From assembly GCF_022711995.1 (NCBI RefSeq), contig NZ_JALAHI010000142.1:1-64000 (forward strand): 64,000 nt of DNA, read 5' to 3'. Both the position numbers and the translations under genes were made by a program. Positions 53,319 through 62,243 of this stretch are shown piece after piece. Positions within the stretch are counted from its first letter, which is position 1; every line of letters starts with the position of its first letter. The notes below the pieces were generated by a model. That model ran no database searches. It was not told the origin of the DNA and saw nothing but the letters and a program-made list of their open reading frames with translations. This DNA is from Enterococcus sp. Its GTDB lineage: Bacteria > Bacillota > Bacilli > Lactobacillales > Enterococcaceae.

Positions 53319-54536
53319 TTATTGATTAAATGTCTGATAGTCCAATTCATCGGCGGATTTCGCAATAATCATCGCAGAATACACATCTGAATTGACATTC
53401 AAAATTGTGCGCAACATGCCGACAAACCACTCCACACCAGCGAAAATCGCAATACTCTCGATGGGGAGTCCTAGTTGAGGGACGATGATCGCCAGTGAAA
53501 CGAGGCCAGCTCCTGGCACAACCGCATTGGCCAAGGATACAAAGGTTGCGGTAACCGCTACTGTCATCATTTGAATCAGATCAAAAGGCATTTGATACAT
53601 CTGGGCAATCGTCATCACGGTGATTGCCATGTGCATGGCTGAACCATTGCTATTCAAAGACATTCCTAATGGCAAAACTAAATTGGTGATACGGCTGCTT
53701 AATCCCAGTTTGTCTTGTGCTTCTGCCATCGCCACCGGAAGTGTGATGGCAGAAGAAGTAGTCGCTAATGCCATAATGGTCATGTTTTTCATATTTTGGA
53801 TCAAACGCCAAGGATTCACGCGGCAATAGAGCATCAAAACAACAATCCAGATGACCAAAAATGACAGTGTGGCTAACCCATAGATCAGCAGATATTTTCC
53901 TAGCGGCAAAACAACCTGTAATCCCAAAGAACTGATCGTTGAAGCAATCAGTGCAAAGATCCCGATTGGCGCTAAAATCATGACATAGCGGATAATCGTC
54001 AACACGACTTCATTGAAGTCAACAATGATCGTTAATAATTGCGATTGCGGATTCTTTTGCAAAAAACGATTTAGAGCAATCCCAAAAAACAGGGCAAAAA
54101 CAATAATTTGAATGATCGATCCCTTTGATAAGGCATCAAAAATATTGGTTGGGATAAAGTTGATCAGTGTCTCCGAAGGTGAGATTTCTTGCGCTTGCAC
54201 TGTGTCAGCAGCAGTTTGTGAAAAATCGATCCCTTTACCTGGAGTAAAGAAAACTGCCATTGCGACACCCCAAGCTGCAGCGAATAAGGAGGAAATCCCG
54301 AAGACAGCGATCGTCTTTCCACCCAACCGTGTCAGTTCTTTGGGGGCAATGCCCCCAACTGCTTGAATGATCTGCCCTAAGATTAAGACCGGTATGGCCA
54401 TTTGCATAAGTCGCAGAAAAATATCACCAACGATTTTTAAATGCACGCCCGCCTGTGAAAACAGCATCCCAAAAACGATCCCCAACAAAACTGCAATAAC
54501 GATTTGTGTGACCATTGGTACTTTTTTTATTTTCAC
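53319..54536 (-). CDS. Dicarboxylate/amino acid:cation symporter
   Basis: 405 residues from GTG 54536 (GAGGGG six bases upstream). DAACS (SDF) family: about eight helices and two re-entrant loops, with ATTSSAITLPVAMAEAQDKLGLS (hairpin 1 serine-rich motif), LPLGMSLNSNGSAMHMAI (NMDGT-like, here NSNGSA) and AVVPGAGLVSLAIIV. It would import an anionic carboxylate with Na+ or H+. In this operon ureidoglycolate, oxalurate or oxamate exchange is plausible but unproven. It starts 13 bases after arcC. Confidence 0.85.
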   Translation of the reverse strand: MKIKKVPMVTQIVIAVLLGIVFGMLFSQAGVHLKIVGDIFLRLMQMAIPVLILGQIIQAVGGIAPKELTRLGGKTIAVFGISSLFAAAWGVAMAVFFTPGKGIDFSQTAADTVQAQEISPSETLINFIPTNIFDALSKGSIIQIIVFALFFGIALNRFLQKNPQSQLLTIIVDFNEVVLTIIRYVMILAPIGIFALIASTISSLGLQVVLPLGKYLLIYGLATLSFLVIWIVVLMLYCRVNPWRLIQNMKNMTIMALATTSSAITLPVAMAEAQDKLGLSSRITNLVLPLGMSLNSNGSAMHMAITVMTIAQMYQMPFDLIQMMTVAVTATFVSLANAVVPGAGLVSLAIIVPQLGLPIESIAIFAGVEWFVGMLRTILNVNSDVYSAMIIAKSADELDYQTFNQ

Positions 54537-54549
54537 ATTGATCCCCTCT

Positions 54550-55482
54550 TTATTTGCGGAGTATGGTTCCAACTTGTTGATCAAGTACAGCTAAATTCTC
54601 GATGGAGGTAATGATTGCTGTTCTTGACGCATCCCCGTTAACAAAACCGATCGCTGCCTGGATCTTCGGTAACATACTGCCAGCAGCAAAGTGTCCTTCT
54701 TCAATATACTGTTCCGCTTGAGCGACAGTGATTTCTTTGAGGGCTTGTTGGTCTGGTTGATTGTAGTGAATGTAGATATTATCAACTCCGGTTAAAATAA
54801 TCAACCGATCGGCTTGGACATTGTCTGCTAAAACCTTGGCAGCAAAATCTTTGTCATTGACTGCTTCCACGCCGACATACTGTTGATTTTCTTGATAAAC
54901 TGGCACACCACCGCCCCCAGCACAAATCGTGATTACGCCGGCATCAACAAGGGTCTTGATTACCTCTTTTTCCACGATTTCTTGAGGCATCGGTGAAGGA
55001 ACTACTTTTCGGTAGCCCCGACCGGCATCTTCTTGATAGACACCACCGGTTTTAGCCATCGCAGCTTCGGCCTCTTCTTTTTCATAAAAAGGGCCAATCG
55101 GTTTCGATGGTTTCTGGAAAGAAGGATCATTTTTATCCACTCGGACTTGTGTAACTAAAGAAATCACGGGTTGCGGCACCCCCCGTTGGGCAAATTCATT
55201 GGTTAGCGCGTGTTGCAACCAATAGCCGATACTTCCTTGGGTCATCGCCACACAAGTATCCAACTTCAGCTGTGGATTTTTTTCGCTTTCACCCGCTTTT
55301 TGCTGAAGGAGTAGATTTCCAACTTGTGGGCCATTTCCATGACACAAAATCACTTGCTCGCCTTTTTCAACGAAATCAGCAATATACTTCGCCGCTTGAG
55401 CAACTACCGCTTTTTGACCACTATCGCTAGGATCTTTATCTAAAATGGCGTTTCCGCCTAGTGCGATCACATTCAAACTCAT
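54550..55482 (-). CDS. arcC: Carbamate kinase
   Basis: 310 residues of the amino acid kinase fold: VIALGGNAILDKDPSDSGQ, LCHGNGPQVGNLLLQQ, PSPMPQEIVE, CAGGGGVPV and SMLPKIQAAIGFV. It makes ATP and CO2/ammonia from carbamoyl phosphate and ADP. Here it is linked to oxamate carbamoyltransferase candidates rather than to arginine deiminase genes. Its ATG overlaps the MFS stop (ATGA). Confidence 0.93.
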   Translation of the reverse strand: MSLNVIALGGNAILDKDPSDSGQKAVVAQAAKYIADFVEKGEQVILCHGNGPQVGNLLLQQKAGESEKNPQLKLDTCVAMTQGSIGYWLQHALTNEFAQRGVPQPVISLVTQVRVDKNDPSFQKPSKPIGPFYEKEEAEAAMAKTGGVYQEDAGRGYRKVVPSPMPQEIVEKEVIKTLVDAGVITICAGGGGVPVYQENQQYVGVEAVNDKDFAAKVLADNVQADRLIILTGVDNIYIHYNQPDQQALKEITVAQAEQYIEEGHFAAGSMLPKIQAAIGFVNGDASRTAIITSIENLAVLDQQVGTILRK

Positions 55483-56729
55483 TTTACTGTCTCCTTCTCA
55501 TTTTCCTTCGCTAATACGGCAAAGATTCCTAGTCCGATCAGCAGTAACACACATGATAAGTAAAAACCGACTTGCATTGATCCTAATGAATCTGCTAAAA
55601 ATCCTGTGACATAGGGCGCAAGGATCGAACCAGACATCCCGATGAAGTTATAAGCACTCAGCGTCGTACCTAATGCTCCGGCTGGTGCATTTTTCGTAAC
55701 AAATGTCACTACGATTGGATCCAAGGCAAGCTTGCCTGTCAATCCATACAGAATCAACACAGCAATCAATATCGTGCGGTCTGTAACAAAGGCAATCGCA
55801 AAAACAGAAAGTGTGGCAAGAGGTACCAAGAAATACACCAGTTTTTTCGTTGCTCCGGTTTTGTCATTCAATCGGGCAAAGATCAATGCTCCTGGAATGG
55901 AAGCCCATGGGACCAGCGAAGCAATAAATCCAACACTTGCTCCTTCGAATCCCCGTTCTGCGATCAAGAATTGTGGTAGCCAAGTAATAATAACGAAATT
56001 GGCATAGATACTTGTAAAACATAAGATAAAGGCAGCCACTAAGTTCCGATTAGAAAAAATTTGTTTGAGAGAGATTTTTTCTTTAGGTCCCTCTTCTTTT
56101 ATCACTTTTTCTTCATCTTCAGGACGGATGACTTTTTCTTTCAAAACCGTGTAGAACAAAATACCGAGGATCAGTGTTGGGATCGCCATAATAAAGAATG
56201 GTTTGCTCCAATGCTCACCGTTATCCAAAACAAGTTTGCTGGACAAGAGATACCCACCAGAAGTCCCAAAGGCCATCCCGCTATTGATAATCGCATTCCC
56301 TACCGTCCGCTTATTGTCTGGAATGGCTTCAGTTGATAACGCATACTGAGGGCCATAATATGCCCCTTGACCAATCCCGGCAAGGGCGCGAATCACTAAG
56401 AATAAGACAAAACTGGTAGCTAATCCACTGAAGTAAGTAGTCGCTGCCAGCAGTACAAACCCAATGGCAATCACTAACTTCCGTCCAATTTTGTCCCCAA
56501 CGATCCCAAAAGGAATTTGGGCGATGGCATAGGTCAAGAAGAAGATACTATTTGCTAGGCCTAGTTGGGTGTTGCTTAAATTAAATTGTTCTCCGATCAC
56601 ACCCATGATCGGATTGAAAATCGTCCTCGTGGCATACATTAAGATCCAGCCCACGAAGAAAATGGCGACAACTTTTTTCCAATAATTGCTATTTACTTTT
56701 TCAGCTGTTCGCTGGTTGATCGATTCCAT
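55479..56729 (-). CDS. MFS transporter (ACS-like)
   Basis: 416 residues, 12 helices, split by a charged loop (about 195-225). The helix 2-3 signature GIVGDKIGRKLVIAIG and FMYATRTIFNPIMG-like start (WILMYATRTIFNPIMG) point to the anion:cation symporter type used for organic acids such as hexuronates, phthalate and allantoate. Substrate presumably a ureide or its carboxylate. Between arcC and the DUF2877 gene. Confidence 0.85.
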   Translation of the reverse strand: MESINQRTAEKVNSNYWKKVVAIFFVGWILMYATRTIFNPIMGVIGEQFNLSNTQLGLANSIFFLTYAIAQIPFGIVGDKIGRKLVIAIGFVLLAATTYFSGLATSFVLFLVIRALAGIGQGAYYGPQYALSTEAIPDNKRTVGNAIINSGMAFGTSGGYLLSSKLVLDNGEHWSKPFFIMAIPTLILGILFYTVLKEKVIRPEDEEKVIKEEGPKEKISLKQIFSNRNLVAAFILCFTSIYANFVIITWLPQFLIAERGFEGASVGFIASLVPWASIPGALIFARLNDKTGATKKLVYFLVPLATLSVFAIAFVTDRTILIAVLILYGLTGKLALDPIVVTFVTKNAPAGALGTTLSAYNFIGMSGSILAPYVTGFLADSLGSMQVGFYLSCVLLLIGLGIFAVLAKENEKETVK

Positions 56730-56744
56730 GTTTTCTCCTCTTTT

Positions 56745-57551
56745 CTATTCTAATGTGATTGATTCCAATGCTAGCAGCATGCCAAAACACAGATCAATGC
56801 CTGATGAATGACCGATTTTCATGACATTTTTCACATCTTTTTCGATCAGCTGCTGATCTTGGCTTTTCAAATCAGTCAATAATCGATAGATCAATGAGTT
56901 GACATAACCCTTGATAGAGGCGGAAATATAGGCTTTACTGACATCCGTGGTAGACAAAGAGATCGAAAGAGCAGCTGCCAACTTCTCAGCTGGTTGATCA
57001 CAGGCATAAAGCATGGCTTGATAAGCGACTAATAGATCGTCTCCGCTTGGTGTCAATCCTTTTCCTCGACCAATCAAATAAGCAACCACTTGTTGCCAAT
57101 CCGGCTCAGGATGCCGTAACGCTTCAAAAATTTCTAAGGCGCGCTTTTCTAAAGGAAGACCAATTTTTTCTGCTAAATTTTGCTTGATCAGTATTTCTTT
57201 TAATCCTTTTAGCTCCGCCGCAGTGAAGGAAAGCTTCTTCACTTGCAGCGAAACCAAAGTAACATCTGTCAAAGGCAAATCAATCGTTCCTTTGGTACTG
57301 TAAAACGTCAACCCATGACTGCGTATCTTGACTAAATTTCCCAACTCTACATAAGGCATGATTGCCTGAAATTGTTCTTCAGGTAGATACATCCCAAATC
57401 CCGCCAGATAACTGCGGTAATGATTGATATTGATCAACTGATCATTGACTTGAATATTAAATGAACGATCAAATACGCTATGGATTTTCCCTGTCCGACC
57501 AAATTGCTGAATCGGAAACAGGTAATCACTGGCAATAATTTTTTCAGTCAA
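56745..57551 (-). CDS. DUF2877 protein (YlbF/AllH-like, oxamate carbamoyltransferase-associated)
   Basis: 268 residues with the DUF2877 hallmark GRGKGLTPSGDDLLVAYQAML near 172 and HSSGIDLCFGMLLAL at the C-terminus. In E. coli the ylbF product is encoded with fdrA and ylbE, and these three have been assigned to oxamate carbamoyltransferase (from memory). The TTG start overlaps the stop of the fdrA fusion by 8 bases, so the two are probably made in equal amounts. Confidence 0.85.
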   Translation of the reverse strand: MTEKIIASDYLFPIQQFGRTGKIHSVFDRSFNIQVNDQLININHYRSYLAGFGMYLPEEQFQAIMPYVELGNLVKIRSHGLTFYSTKGTIDLPLTDVTLVSLQVKKLSFTAAELKGLKEILIKQNLAEKIGLPLEKRALEIFEALRHPEPDWQQVVAYLIGRGKGLTPSGDDLLVAYQAMLYACDQPAEKLAAALSISLSTTDVSKAYISASIKGYVNSLIYRLLTDLKSQDQQLIEKDVKNVMKIGHSSGIDLCFGMLLALESITLE

Positions 57552-60500
57552 CGTCGATCCCTAGTTTCTTCGCATAAGCAGTCAATGCATTTTCAAAACA
57601 GCCTAGCGGTGCTCGAACCGTTCCTGCACCCACTTGTCCGACGCCTGCTTTTTTGTGGGCGATCCCGGTATTGATCACTGGTGTGATCCCTGTTTCAACG
57701 ACTTTCCGAATATCGATTCCTAAACAAGTTCCTTGGAAGTCCCATGTTGGGATCGAGAATGTCGAATTGTGTCCCAGACAAATTTTTGCCATTTCATTTG
57801 ATGTTGCCAAGGCATCTTCAAAACCACCGGCCCCAACAAAACGGGTAACACCTGGCGCAGCAACCATTGCCATTGCTCCAACGCCGACTGTTTCTGTAAT
57901 GGCACTGTCGCCAATGTCCGGATTACCGTCTGCTTCAGTAAAGCCGGTAAAGTACAGACCTTTTGGCGTATTGACCGGTGCAATGTGCCATTGGTCTTCA
58001 GTTTCTGCGATACGGATCCCGAAGTTGACACCGTTACGGGTCATCGTTGTCACTACGGTCCCTTTTGTTTCTGCACGAGCGCCGTCAACGATTGCTTTGC
58101 CGGTAGCCATCATGATGTTCAAGAAGAACTGATCAGTATCTGCTAAGAACTTGATCACTTCATACTTTTGATCTTCGGGAATATCTGTTTGAATGATCAG
58201 TGGCGAAATCTCTTTCAAGAAGTTCAATGAAGCCGCAATGTTCCGTTGATGGAATTCATCCCCCATCGTGATCGAACGAGCGATCAAGACATTCAAATTG
58301 ATGCCTTCTTCTGTTAATTGCAATGCTTTAGCGATCGTTGGTCCTAAAACATCTTTGATCCAATCCAAGCGATCGATGACTTCTTGGGAATAAGCACCAA
58401 AACGTAATACCTTCCCAATACCTTCGTTCAAAATACAGTAAGCACGATTTCCTGTCAGACGATTTTCAACCACAAAAACCGGCATGTTTGCAGAAGTGAT
58501 GCCACCCATCGGGCCAACGGCTTGGACATGGTGACAAGGCATGAAACGAACTTCTCCGCTTTCCAGCAATCGGCGTGCGTCTTCTTCATTCGTTGCCCAT
58601 CGTTCAAATAACGCCGCGCCAATACAAGAACCTTGCATCGGTCCAGTCATTTCTGACCACTCGATTGGAGGTCCAGCATGCAATAACGTCTTTTGGGACT
58701 CATTTAGTTCAGCAATCACTGTTTTAGCTGGTACCACATCGATCAAGAAAGGTTGCGCATTCTTGATTTTGTCTGTCACTTCTTGATTGTCAGCGGCAAT
58801 TTGATCCTCAAAATCTTCCAGTGCATCCAGAATGCGAATCATTTTCTTGTTGCCTCCGGCTCGAGGACGCCAGTTGAATTGCTCCGTTTGACCACCGTAT
58901 TGCAAGATCGATTCATTAAAGCTTTGCAAACCAACATTGATGATTCGTGGTTTTGTCGTCAATAATTCCATCACTTTCTCACTAACAGCAGGTACGTCAA
59001 TCGTTGTGCCTGTATAGTCTTCCACCGATTTATCTGCTTCTGACATTTCGACACCTTTTAACAAGAGTGCTAGTTGAACCGCTTTGGCGTTGCTTTCTGC
59101 CACATAAACCCCGGCTGCTTTCAAGCGATCGACGGCATCTTGATAATTTTGCGGATCTTTCGTAGTTCCGCAGACTGTCGCCACGAAGTAAAGATCACGT
59201 CCAGCTGTTTTTGCTGTTGCTTGTGCCGCTTCGATAGCAGGTAGCAATGCTCCGACCATATCTTCATGGGCACCATAACCCAAAACCACGTCGAATAAAA
59301 TAATCCCGGTTTGTTCATCCTCTGCGTACTCTTCGATTTTTTGGATGCGGACTTCAGGATCGATCATTGGATGGGGTTTTCCTTGGGTATAAATGTCATC
59401 CCCTAAGTCAATCACATCGTAGCCGTGAGAATGCAAAATGTATCCTTCTTGTTTGACTAATCCTTCTAAGTTCAATGCTTCCGAGATCAACATGCCTGCT
59501 TCTGCTGCTAATGTACCGCCGGAATAAAGGCCTTTAACAACTTTGTTTTTTTCCAAAACAGGGACGTCTGGTTTCGCCAATTTTGTAAAGTAATTGCGTT
59601 TGACTGCTTCTTCATTTGCTAAATCAACAGCGATTTGGGCAGTTTCTTCCAATGTGTGTGCCAAGTAAACTTTTCCTTCATGGGCTTCAGGTTTTTCGCC
59701 TAAGAAAATAGCAACGACTGGCTTGCTGATACTTTGCAGCAATTGAACCACTTCATCCCGCACTTCTTTTGCAGGTGGCTTCGAGATAACACAAATCACA
59801 TCGGTTGGTTCATGGTTTTCTAACGCGACGATCGCATCTTTCACAGTGATGGCGCCTACCTTATCACTAAGGTCCCGACCACCAGTTCCGATCGCATGCA
59901 CCACACCGCCACCGAGACGATCGATGATTGTTGTGACTTCTTGAATCCCAGTTCCAGAAGCGCCCACAACTCCAATATTGCCTGGTGAAACCACATTGGT
60001 GAAGGCAATCGGGATACTAGAAATGATCCCGGTTCCGCAGTCTGGTCCCATCATCAATAATCCTTTTTCATGCGCTAATTTCTTCAAGCGAACTTCATCT
60101 TCAATCGCTACGTTGTCCGTAAACGAGAAAACATGCAGACCATTTTTCAAGGCCTTCTCCATTTCAGCTGCGCCATATTCTCCCGGGATACTGAACAATG
60201 CCACATTGGCGTCGGGCAAAGCAGTCAGTGCTTCTTGCCAAGAAGCGGCAGCGGGTTTCTCTTTGTCATCTCCTTTAGCGGAAAGATCGGCTAAAAAGGC
60301 ATCGATCGCTGGTAAAACCGCGTCCATGATTTTCTCATCTTGACTGTCGACAACAATCATCATGTCATTAGGGGAAGCCGCTTCTGCTTCAGATGTCAGC
60401 AAGCCTGTGTTGTTTAAAATATCTTTGTTGGCATCTGTCCCCATCATGATCTGACTCATTGCTACGCCATCAAGACCATTGATCGTATTTGTCAATAACA

Positions 60501-60552
60501 TTAAGTTGATCGAGTCTTGATAGTTGTTCTTTAAGATCACTGTGTTTAACAT
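57544..60552 (-). CDS. FdrA-YlbE (DUF1116) fusion protein
   Basis: 1002 residues where most genomes have two genes. Residues 1 to about 505 are FdrA, an acyl-CoA-synthetase-like protein (LLMMGPDCGTGI, GNIGVVGASGTGIQEV at 192-206, GTGGRDLS, FDVVLGYGAHED). The segment 535-570 (INVGLQSFNE, WRPRAGGN) is the joining region, and about 590-1002 is DUF1116 (TLLHAGPPIEWSEMTGPM, GSCIGAALFERWA, GAGGFEDALATSNEMAKICLGHNSTF-type text). Both parts are full length. Together with the DUF2877 protein it probably forms oxamate carbamoyltransferase, splitting oxalurate into oxamate and carbamoyl phosphate. First gene of the operon. Confidence 0.85.
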   Translation of the reverse strand: MLNTVILKNNYQDSINLMLLTNTINGLDGVAMSQIMMGTDANKDILNNTGLLTSEAEAASPNDMMIVVDSQDEKIMDAVLPAIDAFLADLSAKGDDKEKPAAASWQEALTALPDANVALFSIPGEYGAAEMEKALKNGLHVFSFTDNVAIEDEVRLKKLAHEKGLLMMGPDCGTGIISSIPIAFTNVVSPGNIGVVGASGTGIQEVTTIIDRLGGGVVHAIGTGGRDLSDKVGAITVKDAIVALENHEPTDVICVISKPPAKEVRDEVVQLLQSISKPVVAIFLGEKPEAHEGKVYLAHTLEETAQIAVDLANEEAVKRNYFTKLAKPDVPVLEKNKVVKGLYSGGTLAAEAGMLISEALNLEGLVKQEGYILHSHGYDVIDLGDDIYTQGKPHPMIDPEVRIQKIEEYAEDEQTGIILFDVVLGYGAHEDMVGALLPAIEAAQATAKTAGRDLYFVATVCGTTKDPQNYQDAVDRLKAAGVYVAESNAKAVQLALLLKGVEMSEADKSVEDYTGTTIDVPAVSEKVMELLTTKPRIINVGLQSFNESILQYGGQTEQFNWRPRAGGNKKMIRILDALEDFEDQIAADNQEVTDKIKNAQPFLIDVVPAKTVIAELNESQKTLLHAGPPIEWSEMTGPMQGSCIGAALFERWATNEEDARRLLESGEVRFMPCHHVQAVGPMGGITSANMPVFVVENRLTGNRAYCILNEGIGKVLRFGAYSQEVIDRLDWIKDVLGPTIAKALQLTEEGINLNVLIARSITMGDEFHQRNIAASLNFLKEISPLIIQTDIPEDQKYEVIKFLADTDQFFLNIMMATGKAIVDGARAETKGTVVTTMTRNGVNFGIRIAETEDQWHIAPVNTPKGLYFTGFTEADGNPDIGDSAITETVGVGAMAMVAAPGVTRFVGAGGFEDALATSNEMAKICLGHNSTFSIPTWDFQGTCLGIDIRKVVETGITPVINTGIAHKKAGVGQVGAGTVRAPLGCFENALTAYAKKLGIDVD

Positions 60553-60593
60553 GTATTCTCCTCCTTTGTTTATATTTTTATTCTAACGCGGCT

Positions 60594-60607
60594 TGTTTGC
60601 GTTTTCA
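60594..60607 (-). promoter_or_regulatory. cre-like site upstream of fdrA
   Basis: TGAAAACGCAAACA on the minus strand, 13/14 to TGWAANCGNTNWCA and full match to the looser form with W at position 10. It directly abuts the PucR palindrome. Confidence 0.55.
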
Positions 60608-60647
60608 TTGGATAAAAGTCTAAAAAAATGCTATACTTTTTATCCAA
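60608..60647. promoter_or_regulatory. Inverted-repeat operator over the divergent pucR/fdrA promoter
   Basis: TTGGATAAAA (60608-60617) and TTTTATCCAA (60638-60647), perfect 10-bp arms with centres 30 bp apart (about three helical turns). On the plus strand TGGATA-17-TATACT forms the pucR promoter, so the arms overlap the -35 and follow the -10. On the minus strand TTGGAT-17-TTTAGA may serve fdrA. Confidence 0.6.
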
Positions 60648-60668
60648 AAGGGGAAAAAGGAGTATCTT

Positions 60669-62243
60669 ATGCAATTAAACGAATTGATTGAACTGCCGCT
60701 TTTTAAACATAGCAAGGTACTGACAGGAACGATTGGCTTAACGAATCCGGTGGCCTCGGTCATGGTACTTGAAGCCATCGACATCGAAAAATGGAGCAAA
60801 AAAGATCAGTTGATTTTGACTTCATTCTATGCCTTCACAGATCTTTCCATGGATCAGTCTCGTGTTTTTTTTGAAAAAATGCAGCAGATTGGTGTCAGTG
60901 GCTTAGTCGTCAAAGTGGATCGTCTGATTCCAATGATTCCAGAGTGGATCATCGCACTTAGTTTTGACTATCAAATTCCGCTGATCAAAGTCCAACAAGA
61001 TGTCAGTTACGAAGCCATTATGCTGGCGGTATATGAACCGCTGTTAAATCATCAAACCCATCTTTTACGCACCTATTATGAAGTCCGTCAACGTTTCATG
61101 AAGGTCGAACGCAACTATTCTTCTTTTGAGCAAATCATGCAAGAATTTTTTCAGTTGATCGAAAAACCTTGTTCATTACGCATTCCTCATTTGGATGTGC
61201 AAGTTGCGATCGGTCAATCCTTTAAGAATTATGTGGTCACAAAAAGTGAACCGATGAAAACCATCGAATTCACAAAAAACCACTATGAGTATCTTGAACT
61301 TTTTTCCCATGAGAACAATCAGTATGTCACTGCAATCAAAGTGGATATCATCAACCCCTTCAATGATTTATGTACATTGATCGTTTATCAAAAGGATTCT
61401 CAAATACCTGAAGCCAAAATCATGATCATCGAGAACGTGATAGATGTCATCTATGAGCGGCTACAGATGGAATACTTGCTAAAAAAAGAGCGCTACAATC
61501 GGATGAACAATCTTGCCGAAGCGATCTTACAGAGTACCCCAAACAATATCGAGGAATTAACGAGTTTGCTGCAAGAAGCACAGCTAGACCACTATGAGTA
61601 TTATCAAGGAATTGCTTTTGCTTCAAATACCTTTAAAGACAAGCAACGGAAAACCAGAGTTCTCCAGAAATTACGAGCATTGAAAACAGCACATGTCTTT
61701 TTTGAACATCACAACTATTTCGTCATTCTTTATAACTTTCAGCAGCTCCCTCAAGAAATCACCAAAAAGAGTCTGGAAAAACAATTTGAAGTCTCTTTCT
61801 TAGCGGAAGAATCTACTTGTTTGGCGGTCAGTCAGACTTTTACAAAAGAGCATATCAAGGAAATCTTGCCCCAGTGCCTTGATGCCATTCGTTTCAATCG
61901 GCAGTTTTATCTCGGTCCGATCTTAACGTACAATGATTTGGGGATCTTTAGCTCCTTTATCAAAGAAAACCAGCTGGAACGACTGCAGCAAAGTATTCCT
62001 CCAAAGCTGTACCAACTGTCGGAAGCAGATGAAGAGCTATTCACTACTTTCTATACTTTCTTTATCAATAATCGAAACTATAAGAAAACGGCTGAGACTC
62101 TCTTTTTGCATTCAAAAACGATTCGCTATCGTCTCAACAAAATCGAACAATTGTTGGAGATTGATTTGACAAATCCTATCCAGTTGGTCAATTATGAAAT
62201 CGGTACGTATCTGTTAGAACTGAAGAAAAGGAGTCGTTTATAA
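60669..62243 (+). CDS. pucR: PucR-family transcriptional regulator
   Basis: 524 residues: N-terminal PucR domain (about 1-125; LNELIELPLFKHSKVLTG, KVDRLIPMIPEWI), a long central sensory region, and a C-terminal CdaR/PucR-type HTH (FFINNRNYKKTAETLFLHSKTIRYRLNKIEQLL, about 460-500). In bacilli PucR controls purine/ureide breakdown genes, matching the divergent operon. Strong AAAAAGGAG site upstream. It is followed without gap by a hydrolase gene. Confidence 0.9.
   Translation: MQLNELIELPLFKHSKVLTGTIGLTNPVASVMVLEAIDIEKWSKKDQLILTSFYAFTDLSMDQSRVFFEKMQQIGVSGLVVKVDRLIPMIPEWIIALSFDYQIPLIKVQQDVSYEAIMLAVYEPLLNHQTHLLRTYYEVRQRFMKVERNYSSFEQIMQEFFQLIEKPCSLRIPHLDVQVAIGQSFKNYVVTKSEPMKTIEFTKNHYEYLELFSHENNQYVTAIKVDIINPFNDLCTLIVYQKDSQIPEAKIMIIENVIDVIYERLQMEYLLKKERYNRMNNLAEAILQSTPNNIEELTSLLQEAQLDHYEYYQGIAFASNTFKDKQRKTRVLQKLRALKTAHVFFEHHNYFVILYNFQQLPQEITKKSLEKQFEVSFLAEESTCLAVSQTFTKEHIKEILPQCLDAIRFNRQFYLGPILTYNDLGIFSSFIKENQLERLQQSIPPKLYQLSEADEELFTTFYTFFINNRNYKKTAETLFLHSKTIRYRLNKIEQLLEIDLTNPIQLVNYEIGTYLLELKKRSRL

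Noticed and set aside
57653..58132. 159-codon plus-strand frame inside the fdrA fusion
   Set aside because: Antisense shadow of a clearly conserved coding region; no ribosome binding site or protein-like pattern.
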